From positions 124,001-188,000 of the forward strand of contig NZ_FOFS01000004.1 of NCBI RefSeq assembly GCF_900111015.1: a stretch of 64,000 bases of DNA. The letters run 5' to 3'. The translations under genes were made by a program, and so were the position numbers. This DNA is from Solimonas aquatica. Lineage in GTDB: Bacteria; Pseudomonadota; Gammaproteobacteria; Nevskiales; Nevskiaceae. This document shows, piece after piece, positions 8,950-17,407 of this stretch (position 1 is its first letter; each line of letters starts with the position of its first letter). The notes below the pieces were generated by a model. It was given only the letters and a program-made list of their open reading frames with translations. It was not told where the DNA came from and made no database searches.

Positions 8950-10494
8950 CTAGCGGCGACGGAAGTGCTGCAGGCGCATGCCGCTGGCCGCCAGCACGCC
9001 GAAGTACACCAGCGCTGCGGCCGCGATCACCAGCAGCACACGACCGCCGCGCGCCCAGGCGCCGGCTGTCAGCCACCAGTGCAGCGGCCCGGCCAGATAC
9101 AGCACCACCGCCGCCATCAGCACATTGGCCAGCAGCAGGCGCAGGGCAAACGCGCCCCAGCCGGCGCCGGCCTGGTAGATGCCGTCGCGACGCAGACGCC
9201 AGAGCAGCAGCAGGGCATTGACCCAGGCGGTCAGCGAGGTGGACAGCGCCAGGCCCACATGCGCGGCCGGCAGCTGCCAGAGCCGGGCGGCGGCAAACAG
9301 CGCGAGGCTCGCGCTCATGCCCACGATCAGGCCGATCACCGCATAACGCACCGGCTGGCGGGTGTTCTGCCGTGCGTAGAAAGCCGGGGTGAGCACCTTG
9401 ATCAGGGAAAAGCCCATGAAGCCCAGACCGTAGGCCCAGAGCGCATAGGCGGTCATGCGCACATCGTCCTCGCCGAAGCGGCCGTGACCGTAGACCGTGG
9501 CCACCAGCGGCCCGGCCAGCACCAGCATGCCCAGCGCCGCCGGCAGGCCGATCACCAGCATGCTGCGCAGGCTCCAGTCCAGGGTGCCGGCGAACTGGCC
9601 GGCGTCGCCGCGCGCGTGCTGGGCCGAGAGCGCGGGCAGAATCGCGGTGCCGATGGCGATGCTGAAAATCCCCAGGGGAAACTCCATCAGGCGGTTGGCG
9701 TAATACAGCCAGCTCACCGGACCATCGCCCAGATGGGTGGAGAGATTGGTGTTGAGCAGCAGGCTCAGCTGCGCCACCGAGGAACCCACCATCACCGGCA
9801 GCATCAGGCCGATGATCCGGCGCACGCGCTCATCGCGCCAACCCCAGCGCGGCAGCGGCAGCAGATCCAGGCCGGCCATGGTCGGCAGCTGAAAGGCGAA
9901 CTGCAGGATGCCGGCGGCAAACACCGCCCAGGCCAGGGCCTGCACCGAACCGGAATCGATGAACGCCGAGGCAATCAGGCAGAGATTCAGAATCACCGGC
10001 GTGAACGCCGGCACCGCGAAGCGCCCGTAGGCATTGAGCACGCCGCCGGCCATCGAGGTCAGCGAGATGAACATCAGATACGGAAAAGTCCAGCGCAGCA
10101 GTTCCGCCGCCAGACCGGCCTTGTCCGGATCGCTGTGAAAACCCGAGGCGAACAGCCAGACCAGCAGCGGTGCACCGACACAGCCCAGCACCGTGATCAG
10201 GCTCAGCACCGCGCCGAGAGTGCCCATCACCCGCGCCAGCAGCGCGCGCGCTTCCTCATGCGGCTGCAGGGTCTTGGTTTCAGTGAACACCGGCACGAAA
10301 GCCTGCGAGAAGGCGCCTTCGGCGAACATGCGGCGGCCGAAGTTGGGAATCATCAGCGCGATCAGAAACGCGTCCATGCCGCCGCCGGCGCCGAAGGCCG
10401 CCGCCAGCATGATTTCGCGCACGAAACCGAGCAGGCGCGAGAGCAGGGTCATGGCGCCGACCACACCGGAGGCGCGCAACAGGGATCTGGACAT
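8950..10494 (-). CDS. murJ: Lipid II flippase MurJ (MviN)
   Basis: Polytopic inner-membrane flippase of the MOP superfamily that moves lipid II to the periplasm for peptidoglycan synthesis, 514 aa. About 14 hydrophobic segments are visible; the N-terminus (TLLSRLLGFVREIMLAAAFG, then MDAFLIALMIPNFGRRMFAE) is highly characteristic, as is the essential-Arg-containing PNFGRR region. I use ATG 10494 (MSRSLLRASGVVG). It is divergent from rpsT across 148 bases, as in many gammaproteobacteria. Confidence 0.97.
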   Translation of the reverse strand: MSRSLLRASGVVGAMTLLSRLLGFVREIMLAAAFGAGGGMDAFLIALMIPNFGRRMFAEGAFSQAFVPVFTETKTLQPHEEARALLARVMGTLGAVLSLITVLGCVGAPLLVWLFASGFHSDPDKAGLAAELLRWTFPYLMFISLTSMAGGVLNAYGRFAVPAFTPVILNLCLIASAFIDSGSVQALAWAVFAAGILQFAFQLPTMAGLDLLPLPRWGWRDERVRRIIGLMLPVMVGSSVAQLSLLLNTNLSTHLGDGPVSWLYYANRLMEFPLGIFSIAIGTAILPALSAQHARGDAGQFAGTLDWSLRSMLVIGLPAALGMLVLAGPLVATVYGHGRFGEDDVRMTAYALWAYGLGFMGFSLIKVLTPAFYARQNTRQPVRYAVIGLIVGMSASLALFAAARLWQLPAAHVGLALSTSLTAWVNALLLLWRLRRDGIYQAGAGWGAFALRLLLANVLMAAVVLYLAGPLHWWLTAGAWARGGRVLLVIAAAALVYFGVLAASGMRLQHFRRR

Positions 10495-10570
10495 AGGGCG
10501 CGCAGTGTAGCGGTTCGCCCTGGTCTCGAAACCCATAGCTTTTCAGCCGCTTGAGCCCAGGCAAATGCGG

Positions 10571-10599
10571 TTGACAAGGCGCCGGGGCCTGACCATACT
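10571..10599 (+). promoter_or_regulatory. Promoter of rpsT with GC-rich discriminator
   Basis: A consensus -35 (TTGACA, 10571-10576), a 17-base spacer and -10 CATACT (10594-10599) are followed directly by GCGCGCCCC. Transcription should begin about 35 bases upstream of the rpsT start. GC-rich discriminators of this kind mark promoters inhibited by ppGpp/DksA in proteobacteria. Confidence 0.75.
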
Positions 10600-10642
10600 G
10601 CGCGCCCCTTAAAAGACCCAATCCGTATTCAGGAGCTGTCCC

Positions 10643-10906
10643 TTGGCCAACATTGCCAGCGCAAAAAAGCGCGCCCGTCAGTCCGAGAAGCGCCGCGCCC
10701 GCAACGTCGCGCAGCGTTCGATGATCCGTACCTACATCAAGAAGGTCGTGAAGGCCATCGATGCCAAGGACAAGAACGCCGCCCAGACCGCCTATGCGGA
10801 AATGGTGCCGGTGGTGGACCGCTACGCCGACAAGGGCCAGATCCACAAGAACAAGGCCGCGCGCCACAAGTCGCGTCTGGCGGCGAAGATCAAGGCCCTG
10901 GCCTGA
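10643..10906 (+). CDS. rpsT: 30S ribosomal protein S20
   Basis: Primary 16S rRNA-binding protein of the small subunit, 87 aa, with the typical N-terminus [20 protein letters not shown] and high Lys/Arg/Ala content. The start codon is TTG at 10643, 7 bases after AGGAG (10631-10635); no ATG is available. E. coli rpsT also starts with UUG, a feature linked to its translational autoregulation, so the rare start is probably functional. It is single-gene, with its own promoter and a strong terminator. Confidence 0.97.
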   Translation: MANIASAKKRARQSEKRRARNVAQRSMIRTYIKKVVKAIDAKDKNAAQTAYAEMVPVVDRYADKGQIHKNKAARHKSRLAAKIKALA

Positions 10907-10922
10907 TTCTTCTCAAGCGGTC

Positions 10923-10952
10923 AAAAAGCGGGCTCCTGCAGCCCGCTTTTTT
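10923..10952. terminator. Bidirectional intrinsic terminator after rpsT
   Basis: A 12-bp perfect stem (AAAAAGCGGGCT, loop CCTGC, AGCCCGCTTTTT) with an A-run on one side and a T-run on the other. It can end rpsT transcripts from the left and transcripts of the patatin gene, whose stop is at 10968, from the right. Confidence 0.85.
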
Positions 10953-10967
10953 CTTGCCTGCGGTTTT

Positions 10968-12269
10968 TCAGGCCAGCCGCCGCGCCGGCTGCGGTGCACA
11001 GAGAAAGTCCTCGATCTGATCGATGCGCTGCGCCGCATCGCGATAGCCCAGCTGGATCAGCTCGCTGGTGAAGGCCTTGTCGAACAGCAGATAGCTGGTC
11101 AGATCCGCGCTCTGCGCATCCGGCGTGCCGAGCCCGTCCATCACGTAGCGGATGGTGCGCGGCATGCGGTGCGCCAGGGTCTTGGCGATGATGGCGATAT
11201 CGGCCGAGGGCGAGATCACCAGCGGTTCCACCACCCGCATCGGTTCCTTCAGCGTGCTGCCGCCGCCGCTGGCCTGCGCGGCGCTGAGCGCCTGGTGGTA
11301 ATGCGCCACCAGATCGTTCATGCGCTTCAAGTGATCCAGATCGGCGTCCAGGTGATCGAGAAACACCGCGTTCAGGAACACGCCGCAGATCTGTGACAGC
11401 GGCGGGCGCTTGAGCTGCGCCACCAGATCGGGCGCGCTGGACAGTTCCGAGCGCAGCAGGCTGTCGGCGGATTCCTGGCAGCGCACACCGATGGCGAAGA
11501 TGCGCTCGGCGCCCAGGCGGATCGCCGGCGACAGCGGCGCGGTCAGGCGCAGCGCACCGTCGCCGAAGTAAGCCGTGGCACCGGAAGCGGCCAGCGCCAC
11601 CGGCGGAAAGACGATGGGAATCGCCGAGGAGGCCAGCACATGCTCCAGCTTGAGCGTGGCCGCCAGGGCCACGCGGCGGCTCTTGTTCCACAGCGGATGG
11701 CCCGGCTGGCCCTGGATGAAGGTGAAGGCCTTGCCGGAGTGATAGCCGGCGGCGGTGATCGCCAGGGCGTAGAGATCGCCGCGCGCGATGGCCTCGCCGA
11801 TCTGCGCCATGGGCAGATGCCGGCCCAGGAAGGCGCGCAGCGGCGCGGTATCGACCAGACCTTCCAGGCGCCCGCCGCCAATCAAGCCGCCCAGCGCCAT
11901 GTCGAGCGTGGCCTTGGTGGCGGTGCGTGCCAGCGCCAGGCTGTCGATGCGGAACACATCGCGCACGGTGAGCTGTGACCAGAGCTGTGCCAGACGCTCG
12001 GCGCCTTCGTGAAACGAGGCGTTGTAGCAAGCCAGGGCCGCGCCATTGATGGCGCCGGCCGAAGCACCGGCGATGATGCGAAACGGCGATGGTCCCTTGC
12101 GCAGGGCGGGAATCTCGCTGATGCGCCGCATCACCCCGGCCTGATACGCGCCACGCGCACCCCCGGCGGTGAGCACCAGGCCGGTCATGCCCGCCGGCAC
12201 GACGCCGCGCGCAGGTCCGGCTTGCGCTGAAGGAGATGCGTCGTTGGCTGAGGAATTCTGCGAGGGCAT
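10968..12269 (-). CDS. Patatin-like phospholipase family protein
   Basis: 433 aa protein with a patatin acyl-hydrolase fold: oxyanion loop GGARGAYQAG (about residues 37-46), nucleophile elbow GASAG (about 68-72) and the catalytic Asp in FGDGALR (about residue 240). Such enzymes cleave acyl chains from phospholipids or other lipid esters using a Ser-Asp dyad. There is no signal peptide; residues 1-25 are polar and low-complexity. It is transcribed alone, convergent with rpsT across a shared terminator. Phage-defence patatins (CapV-type) exist, but there is no cyclase or other defence gene next to it, so a housekeeping lipid role is as likely. Confidence 0.85.
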   Translation of the reverse strand: MPSQNSSANDASPSAQAGPARGVVPAGMTGLVLTAGGARGAYQAGVMRRISEIPALRKGPSPFRIIAGASAGAINGAALACYNASFHEGAERLAQLWSQLTVRDVFRIDSLALARTATKATLDMALGGLIGGGRLEGLVDTAPLRAFLGRHLPMAQIGEAIARGDLYALAITAAGYHSGKAFTFIQGQPGHPLWNKSRRVALAATLKLEHVLASSAIPIVFPPVALAASGATAYFGDGALRLTAPLSPAIRLGAERIFAIGVRCQESADSLLRSELSSAPDLVAQLKRPPLSQICGVFLNAVFLDHLDADLDHLKRMNDLVAHYHQALSAAQASGGGSTLKEPMRVVEPLVISPSADIAIIAKTLAHRMPRTIRYVMDGLGTPDAQSADLTSYLLFDKAFTSELIQLGYRDAAQRIDQIEDFLCAPQPARRLA

Positions 12270-12451
12270 GGCCGCTCTCCCGAAAGTCTTGTTCTGGAGA
12301 GAACCAGGCGCAAATCCGATGCCAGTTCGATCAATGGCAATGCCACCCGTGGGGCGTGTTGGCTGCGACTGGCGGCGGACTCGCTACCAGAAAACCACGC
12401 CAAAAGCCTGATCTGATGCGGCTTTCGTGCTGATGCCGCCAATCTGAAAAA

Positions 12452-13585
12452 TCAGGCGCGGCTCAGTACCAGGTTGTCGCGATGCACCAGCTCGGGCTCG
12501 CCGACATAGCCCAGACGCTGCGCTAGCTCATCGCCGCGCGCGCCGAGAATGCGGGTGGCGTCGTCGGCATCGTAATTGGACAGGCCGCGCGCCACCTCGC
12601 TGCCGTCCGGCGCCAGCAGCGCCAGCAGATCGCCGCGCAGGAACTCGCCTTCCAGGCGCTTCACGCCCACCGGCAGCAGACTGCGGCCCTGCTCGCGCAG
12701 CACGCGCACCGCGCCTTCGTCGAGATGCAGCCTGCCGCGCAGCTGCATCTGTCCCGCGATCCAGCGCTTGCGCGCCGCCATCACGCCCTGCGCCGGCTTG
12801 AGCAGACTGCCGACAGCCTCGCCACGCGCAATCGACAGCAGCACCTCGGGCTTGCGGCCGTGCGCAATCACCGTGGCCGCGCCGGAACGCGCCGCAGTGT
12901 AAGCGGCGTTGAGCTTGGTGCGCATGCCGCCACGCCCCAGCGCGCCCTTGCTGTCGCCGGCCATGCCCTGCAGCTTGGCGTCGGACAGCTCGGCTTCGCT
13001 GACCAGCCTGGCATTCGGCTCGATGCGCGGATCGGCATCGAACAGCCCTTCCTGATCGGTGAGCAGCACCAGCACATCGCCCTCGATCAGATTGACCGTG
13101 AGCCCGCCGAGATTGTCGTTGTCGCCGAAGCGGATTTCGTCGGTGGCCACGGTGTCGTTTTCATTCACCACCGGCACCACGCCCAGCTCCAGCAGGGTGT
13201 TGAAGGTGTTGCGCGCATTGAGGTAACGGCCGCGATCAGCCACATCCTCATGCGTGAGCAGAATCTGCGCGGCCTTGATGCCGTGGGTGTTGAACTCCGC
13301 CTCGTAAGCGCGCACCAGACCCATCTGGCCCACGGCGGCGGTGGCCTGCAGCTCGTGCAGGGTGGCCGGGCGCTGCTTCATGCCCAGGCGCGCCATGCCC
13401 TCGGCGACCGCACCGGAGGACACCAGCACCACCTGCTTGCCCAGCGCGCGCAGCTGCGCGATCTGCGCGCACCAGTCGGCGATGGCGGCGTGATCCAGGC
13501 CCTGCCCCTTGGCGGTAACCAGGGAGCTGCCGACCTTGATCACCCAGCGACGGGTCTCGCTCAGTTTCTGGCGTGCTTGACTCAT
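12452..13585 (-). CDS. proB: Glutamate 5-kinase
   Basis: First step of proline synthesis, phosphorylating glutamate, 377 aa. The amino-acid kinase domain begins [19 protein letters not shown] and contains [15 protein letters not shown] and the GxGGM-type loop [10 protein letters not shown]; the C-terminal 80-100 residues are a PUA domain. The start at ATG 13585 ([14 protein letters not shown]) lies 8 bases after the obgE stop; the longer open frame upstream lies within obgE and is rejected. The rplU-rpmA-obgE-proB order is conserved. Confidence 0.96.
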   Translation of the reverse strand: MSQARQKLSETRRWVIKVGSSLVTAKGQGLDHAAIADWCAQIAQLRALGKQVVLVSSGAVAEGMARLGMKQRPATLHELQATAAVGQMGLVRAYEAEFNTHGIKAAQILLTHEDVADRGRYLNARNTFNTLLELGVVPVVNENDTVATDEIRFGDNDNLGGLTVNLIEGDVLVLLTDQEGLFDADPRIEPNARLVSEAELSDAKLQGMAGDSKGALGRGGMRTKLNAAYTAARSGAATVIAHGRKPEVLLSIARGEAVGSLLKPAQGVMAARKRWIAGQMQLRGRLHLDEGAVRVLREQGRSLLPVGVKRLEGEFLRGDLLALLAPDGSEVARGLSNYDADDATRILGARGDELAQRLGYVGEPELVHRDNLVLSRA

Positions 13586-13593
13586 GACTCGAC

Positions 13594-14884
<1,291 letters not shown>

Positions 14885-14906
14885 CATCGCGTAAGGCCGT
14901 GAGGCT

Positions 14907-15164
14907 TCAGGCCGCGACAATGTCCACGTGCATCTTGTTGCCAGGACCGCGGGTGCGGAACTGCACCTTGCCGTCAACCAGCGCAAAGATGGTGTGGTCA
15001 CGACCCAGGCCCGCGCCGACGCCGGCGTGATACTGGGTGCCGCGCTGGCGGATGATGATGTTGCCGGCGATCACTTCTTCGCCGCCGAACTTCTTCACGC
15101 CCAGTCGCTTGGATTCCGAGTCGCGGCCGTTACGGGTACTGCCGCCTGCCTTTTTATGTGCCAT
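14907..15164 (-). CDS. rpmA: 50S ribosomal protein L27
   Basis: Large-subunit protein whose N-terminus reaches the peptidyl transferase centre, 85 aa. The start [20 protein letters not shown] is diagnostic, and no N-terminal extension requiring cleavage (as in Firmicutes) is present. It follows rplU after 19 bases and precedes a terminator. Confidence 0.98.
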   Translation of the reverse strand: MAHKKAGGSTRNGRDSESKRLGVKKFGGEEVIAGNIIIRQRGTQYHAGVGAGLGRDHTIFALVDGKVQFRTRGPGNKMHVDIVAA

Positions 15165-15183
15165 TTCGTCTACTCCAGCTGCT

Positions 15184-15495
15184 TTAAGCCTTGATCTCGG
15201 TGACCTTCACTTCCGTGAAGTTCTGCCGATGGCCCTGTTCCTTGTGATAGTGCTTGCGGCGGCGGTGCTTGACGATGCGGATCTTCTCGCCGCGACCGTG
15301 GCTGAGCACCTCGGCCTTCACGCTGCCGCCGGACACCAGCGGCGCGCCGACGGTGACCTGCTCGCCATTGGCGACCAGCAGCACTTCGTCGAAGGAAACC
15401 GTGCTGCCGACTTCGGCCACGAGGGTCTCGATCTTGAGGGTGTCGCCCTGGGCGACCTTGTACTGCTTACCACCGGTCTTGATAACGGCGTACAT
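15184..15495 (-). CDS. rplU: 50S ribosomal protein L21
   Basis: 23S rRNA-binding protein, 103 aa, the same length as in E. coli. It starts [18 protein letters not shown] and contains the conserved [15 protein letters not shown] segment. I start it at ATG 15495, preceded by GGAG (15505-15508); an in-frame start 5 codons upstream is less likely. First gene of the rplU-rpmA operon, with a well-formed promoter at 15588-15616. Confidence 0.98.
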   Translation of the reverse strand: MYAVIKTGGKQYKVAQGDTLKIETLVAEVGSTVSFDEVLLVANGEQVTVGAPLVSGGSVKAEVLSHGRGEKIRIVKHRRRKHYHKEQGHRQNFTEVKVTEIKA

Positions 15496-15587
15496 CGCGG
15501 GTAACTCCAATGCTTCAATCGTTTAGCGCAGGAACCTGGCGGTTCCGACACCCGGCACCTGAGAAAGGTACCGGCAAAGAGGCGCGG

Positions 15588-15616
15588 ATTTTAGGGATAG
15601 CCCCCGGAAAGGTCAA
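15588..15616 (-). promoter_or_regulatory. Promoter of rplU-rpmA
   Basis: On the minus strand, -35 TTGACC (15611-15616), a 17-base spacer and -10 TAAAAT (15588-15593), followed by CCGCGCCTC. This gives a leader of about 85 bases before rplU. The GC-rich discriminator matches the other translation-related promoters in the window. Confidence 0.75.
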
Positions 15617-15663
15617 TCATTTTTCACAATCGCGCGAGACACTGCGGCGGCTCTGGCACGCCG

Positions 15664-15694
15664 TTTGACGGGCAACCCCGCTCCCGCCTAGCAT
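15664..15694 (+). promoter_or_regulatory. Candidate ispB promoter, very close to the start codon
   Basis: TTGACG (15664-15669) and TAGCAT (15689-15694) are spaced by 19 bases and followed by CGCCCGCC. The ispB ATG is only 12 bases beyond the -10 box, so the transcript would have a leader of a few bases or none, and no Shine-Dalgarno is seen. Spacing is not ideal, so an upstream promoter remains possible. Confidence 0.4.
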
Positions 15695-15705
15695 CGCCCG
15701 CCCTC

Positions 15706-16674
15706 ATGGACCTCAAAACCATTCTCTCCGTCATCACCGATGACATGCAGCAGGTGGACGCCACCATCCGCGCCCGCCTGTCTTCTGAAGTCGTGCTGAT
15801 CAACGAGATCGGCGCTCATATTGTATCGGCCGGCGGCAAGCGTCTGCGCCCGGCCCTGGTGCTGATGGCGGCGCGCGCCCTGGGCTGCAGCAGCAGCGAA
15901 CCGGTGCTGCACGCGGCAATGATCGAGTTCATCCATAGCTCCACCCTGCTGCACGACGATGTGGTGGACGAGTCCGGCCTGCGCCGCGGCCTGAAGACCG
16001 CCAATGCGATCTGGGGCAATGCCGGCGCGGTGCTCTCCGGCGACTTCCTCTACTCGCGCGCCTTCCAGATGATGGTCGAGTCCGGGCGCATGCGCGTGCT
16101 GCAGGTGATGGCGGATGCCACCAATGCCATCGCCGAGGGCGAGGTGCTGCAGCTGCTCAACTGCGGCGATCCGGACACCGACGAAGCACGTTACCTGCGC
16201 GTCATCGAACTCAAGACCGCGCGCCTGTTCGAAGCCGGCTGCCGCCTTGGCGCGATCGCCGCCGAACAGGACGAGACCGTGCAAGCCAGGCTGCATGCCT
16301 ATGGCCACCATCTGGGCCTGGCCTTCCAGCTGATTGACGATGTGCTCGATTACACCGCCGACAGCGCCGAATCCGGCAAGGCGGTGGGCAATGATCTGGC
16401 CGAGGGCAAGCCGACCCTGCCGCTGATTCACGCCATGCGCGAGGGCAGCACCGCGCAGCGCGAGCTGATCCGCAAGGCGATCCGCGAAGGCGATGCCCGC
16501 CAGCTCCATGAAATCGTCGCCATCGTCAAGGCCACCGGCGCCATTCCCTATACGCAGGCCATGGCCCAGCAGCAGAGCGAGCGCGCCATCGCTGCGCTCG
16601 ACGGCCTGCCGGACACGCCGCATCGCCGCTCGATGATTGCGCTGGCGCACTTCAACACCCACCGCGCCGCGTAA
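15706..16674 (+). CDS. ispB: Octaprenyl (polyprenyl) diphosphate synthase
   Basis: Trans-prenyltransferase that makes the isoprenoid side chain of ubiquinone from IPP and allylic primers, 322 aa. The first Asp-rich motif is LLHDDVVDESGLRRG (about residue 82) and the second is FQLIDDVLDYTAD (about 210), with GGKRLRP at the IPP site. It is divergent from rplU, as in E. coli. The start at 15706 gives the standard N-terminus (MDLKTILSVITDDMQQVD). Confidence 0.96.
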   Translation: MDLKTILSVITDDMQQVDATIRARLSSEVVLINEIGAHIVSAGGKRLRPALVLMAARALGCSSSEPVLHAAMIEFIHSSTLLHDDVVDESGLRRGLKTANAIWGNAGAVLSGDFLYSRAFQMMVESGRMRVLQVMADATNAIAEGEVLQLLNCGDPDTDEARYLRVIELKTARLFEAGCRLGAIAAEQDETVQARLHAYGHHLGLAFQLIDDVLDYTADSAESGKAVGNDLAEGKPTLPLIHAMREGSTAQRELIRKAIREGDARQLHEIVAIVKATGAIPYTQAMAQQQSERAIAALDGLPDTPHRRSMIALAHFNTHRAA

Positions 16675-16691
16675 AGGCAAAAACCCGCAGA

Positions 16692-16723
16692 CAAAAAAAG
16701 GCCGCTCGATGAGCGGCCTTTTG
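16692..16723. terminator. Bidirectional terminator between ispB and tRNA-Pro
   Basis: AAGGCCGCTC-GAT-GAGCGGCCTT, a 10-bp perfect stem with a 3-base loop, flanked by an A-run on the left and TTTT on the right. It serves ispB from the left and the minus-strand tRNA-Pro from the right. Confidence 0.85.
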
Positions 16724-16726
16724 CAT

Positions 16727-16803
16727 TGGTCGGGGTGACAGGATTCGAACCTACGACCTCTTGGTCCCGAACCAAGCGCTCTACCAAGCTGAGCTACACC
16801 CCG
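16727..16803 (-). tRNA. tRNA-Pro (anticodon CGG)
   Basis: On the minus strand a 77-base cloverleaf with acceptor CGGGGTG/CACCCCG, D arm GTAGCTCAGC, anticodon stem CTTGG-TTCGGGA-CCAAG giving anticodon CGG, T arm with GGTTCGAATCC, and an encoded 3' CCA. It reads the CCG codon. It lies convergent with ispB across a shared terminator. Confidence 0.96.
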
Positions 16804-17131
16804 AAGCGTCACCGTCAGCAGTGACGCTCGTCAGTCGTTGCCGGTGATCGACCAGTCGGGAACAGGTCGCGGCAGCGCTGCCGCTGCTGGTGATCCGGAC
16901 CGGGCCACCGCAGCGAGGGCGCGATTCTAAGGAATTAGCCGGTGACGAAGCAACTACCGCGTGCACTGACGTGCACCGGTGCACAGCGAGCGCGAGGCAT
17001 GCGGCCGGAAAATTCCGCGAGCGACGGCCTCGCCGCCGCAGCGCCATAGCGATGCCATCGGCACGGAAGCCCAGCGCAGCGCTGTGGATTCCACCTCGAT
17101 TCGAGGGTTGAAGAAGGGTCATCCCGACACC
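16804..17131. other. 328-base gene-free stretch with a triple GTGCAC cluster
   Basis: Between tRNA-Pro and the histone-like gene I see no convincing gene. The notable feature is three copies of the palindrome GTGCAC at 16961-16966, 16971-16976 and 16979-16984. The region must contain the promoters of both the minus-strand tRNA and the plus-strand histone-like gene; I could not identify confident -35/-10 boxes. Confidence 0.5.
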
Positions 17132-17308
17132 ATGGGCAAAATCGCAAAGAGCCAGACCAAGGCGGCCGGCAAGAAAGCCACCAAGACGGCGACGAAAAAG
17201 GCAGCCGGCAAAGCGGCGAAGAAAGCGGTGAAGAAACCGGCAAAGAAAGCCACCACGAAAAAAAACGTGCGCAAGGGAGGCAGGATCGGCGTTCCCAGGC
17301 CGAACTGA
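17132..17308 (+). CDS. Small histone H1-like Lys/Ala-rich protein
   Basis: 58 aa, almost entirely Lys, Ala, Thr and Gly in irregular AAKKA/KKPAKK-type repeats, ending in a short neutral tail (GGRIGVPRPN). The composition matches bacterial histone H1-like/AlgP C-terminal-type proteins that bind DNA nonspecifically through lysines. ATG 17132 is preceded by GAAGAAGGG. A strong terminator follows, so it is a monocistronic gene. Codon bias toward AAG/AAA and the low-complexity content could produce false matches, but the start, ribosome site and terminator together support a real gene. Confidence 0.7.
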   Translation: MGKIAKSQTKAAGKKATKTATKKAAGKAAKKAVKKPAKKATTKKNVRKGGRIGVPRPN

Positions 17309-17345
17309 GCCGCGGCTGCGGTCCCTGCCTCGCAGGCGTCCTTCG

Positions 17346-17371
17346 AAGGCCGGCAGTGCCGGCCTTTTTTT
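17346..17371 (+). terminator. Intrinsic terminator after the histone-like gene
   Basis: AAGGCCGGCA-GT-GCCGGCCTT stem followed by TTTTTTA on the plus strand. No U-run is present on the minus strand, so it terminates only the small gene and not the TIR-WD40 gene that ends at 17408. Confidence 0.85.
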
Positions 17372-17407
17372 ATTTGGGTCCGCGCGGACATCACGCCCCG
17401 GAAAACC

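Noticed and set aside
8050-10554. About 834-codon open frame antisense to ribF and murJ
   Set aside because: It crosses two well-defined conserved genes and is Gln/His/Arg-rich noise.
10968-12269. Patatin gene as a CBASS-type effector
   Set aside because: No CD-NTase or other CBASS gene is adjacent, and the nearest cyclase is 8 kb away with housekeeping genes between; kept as a generic lipase.
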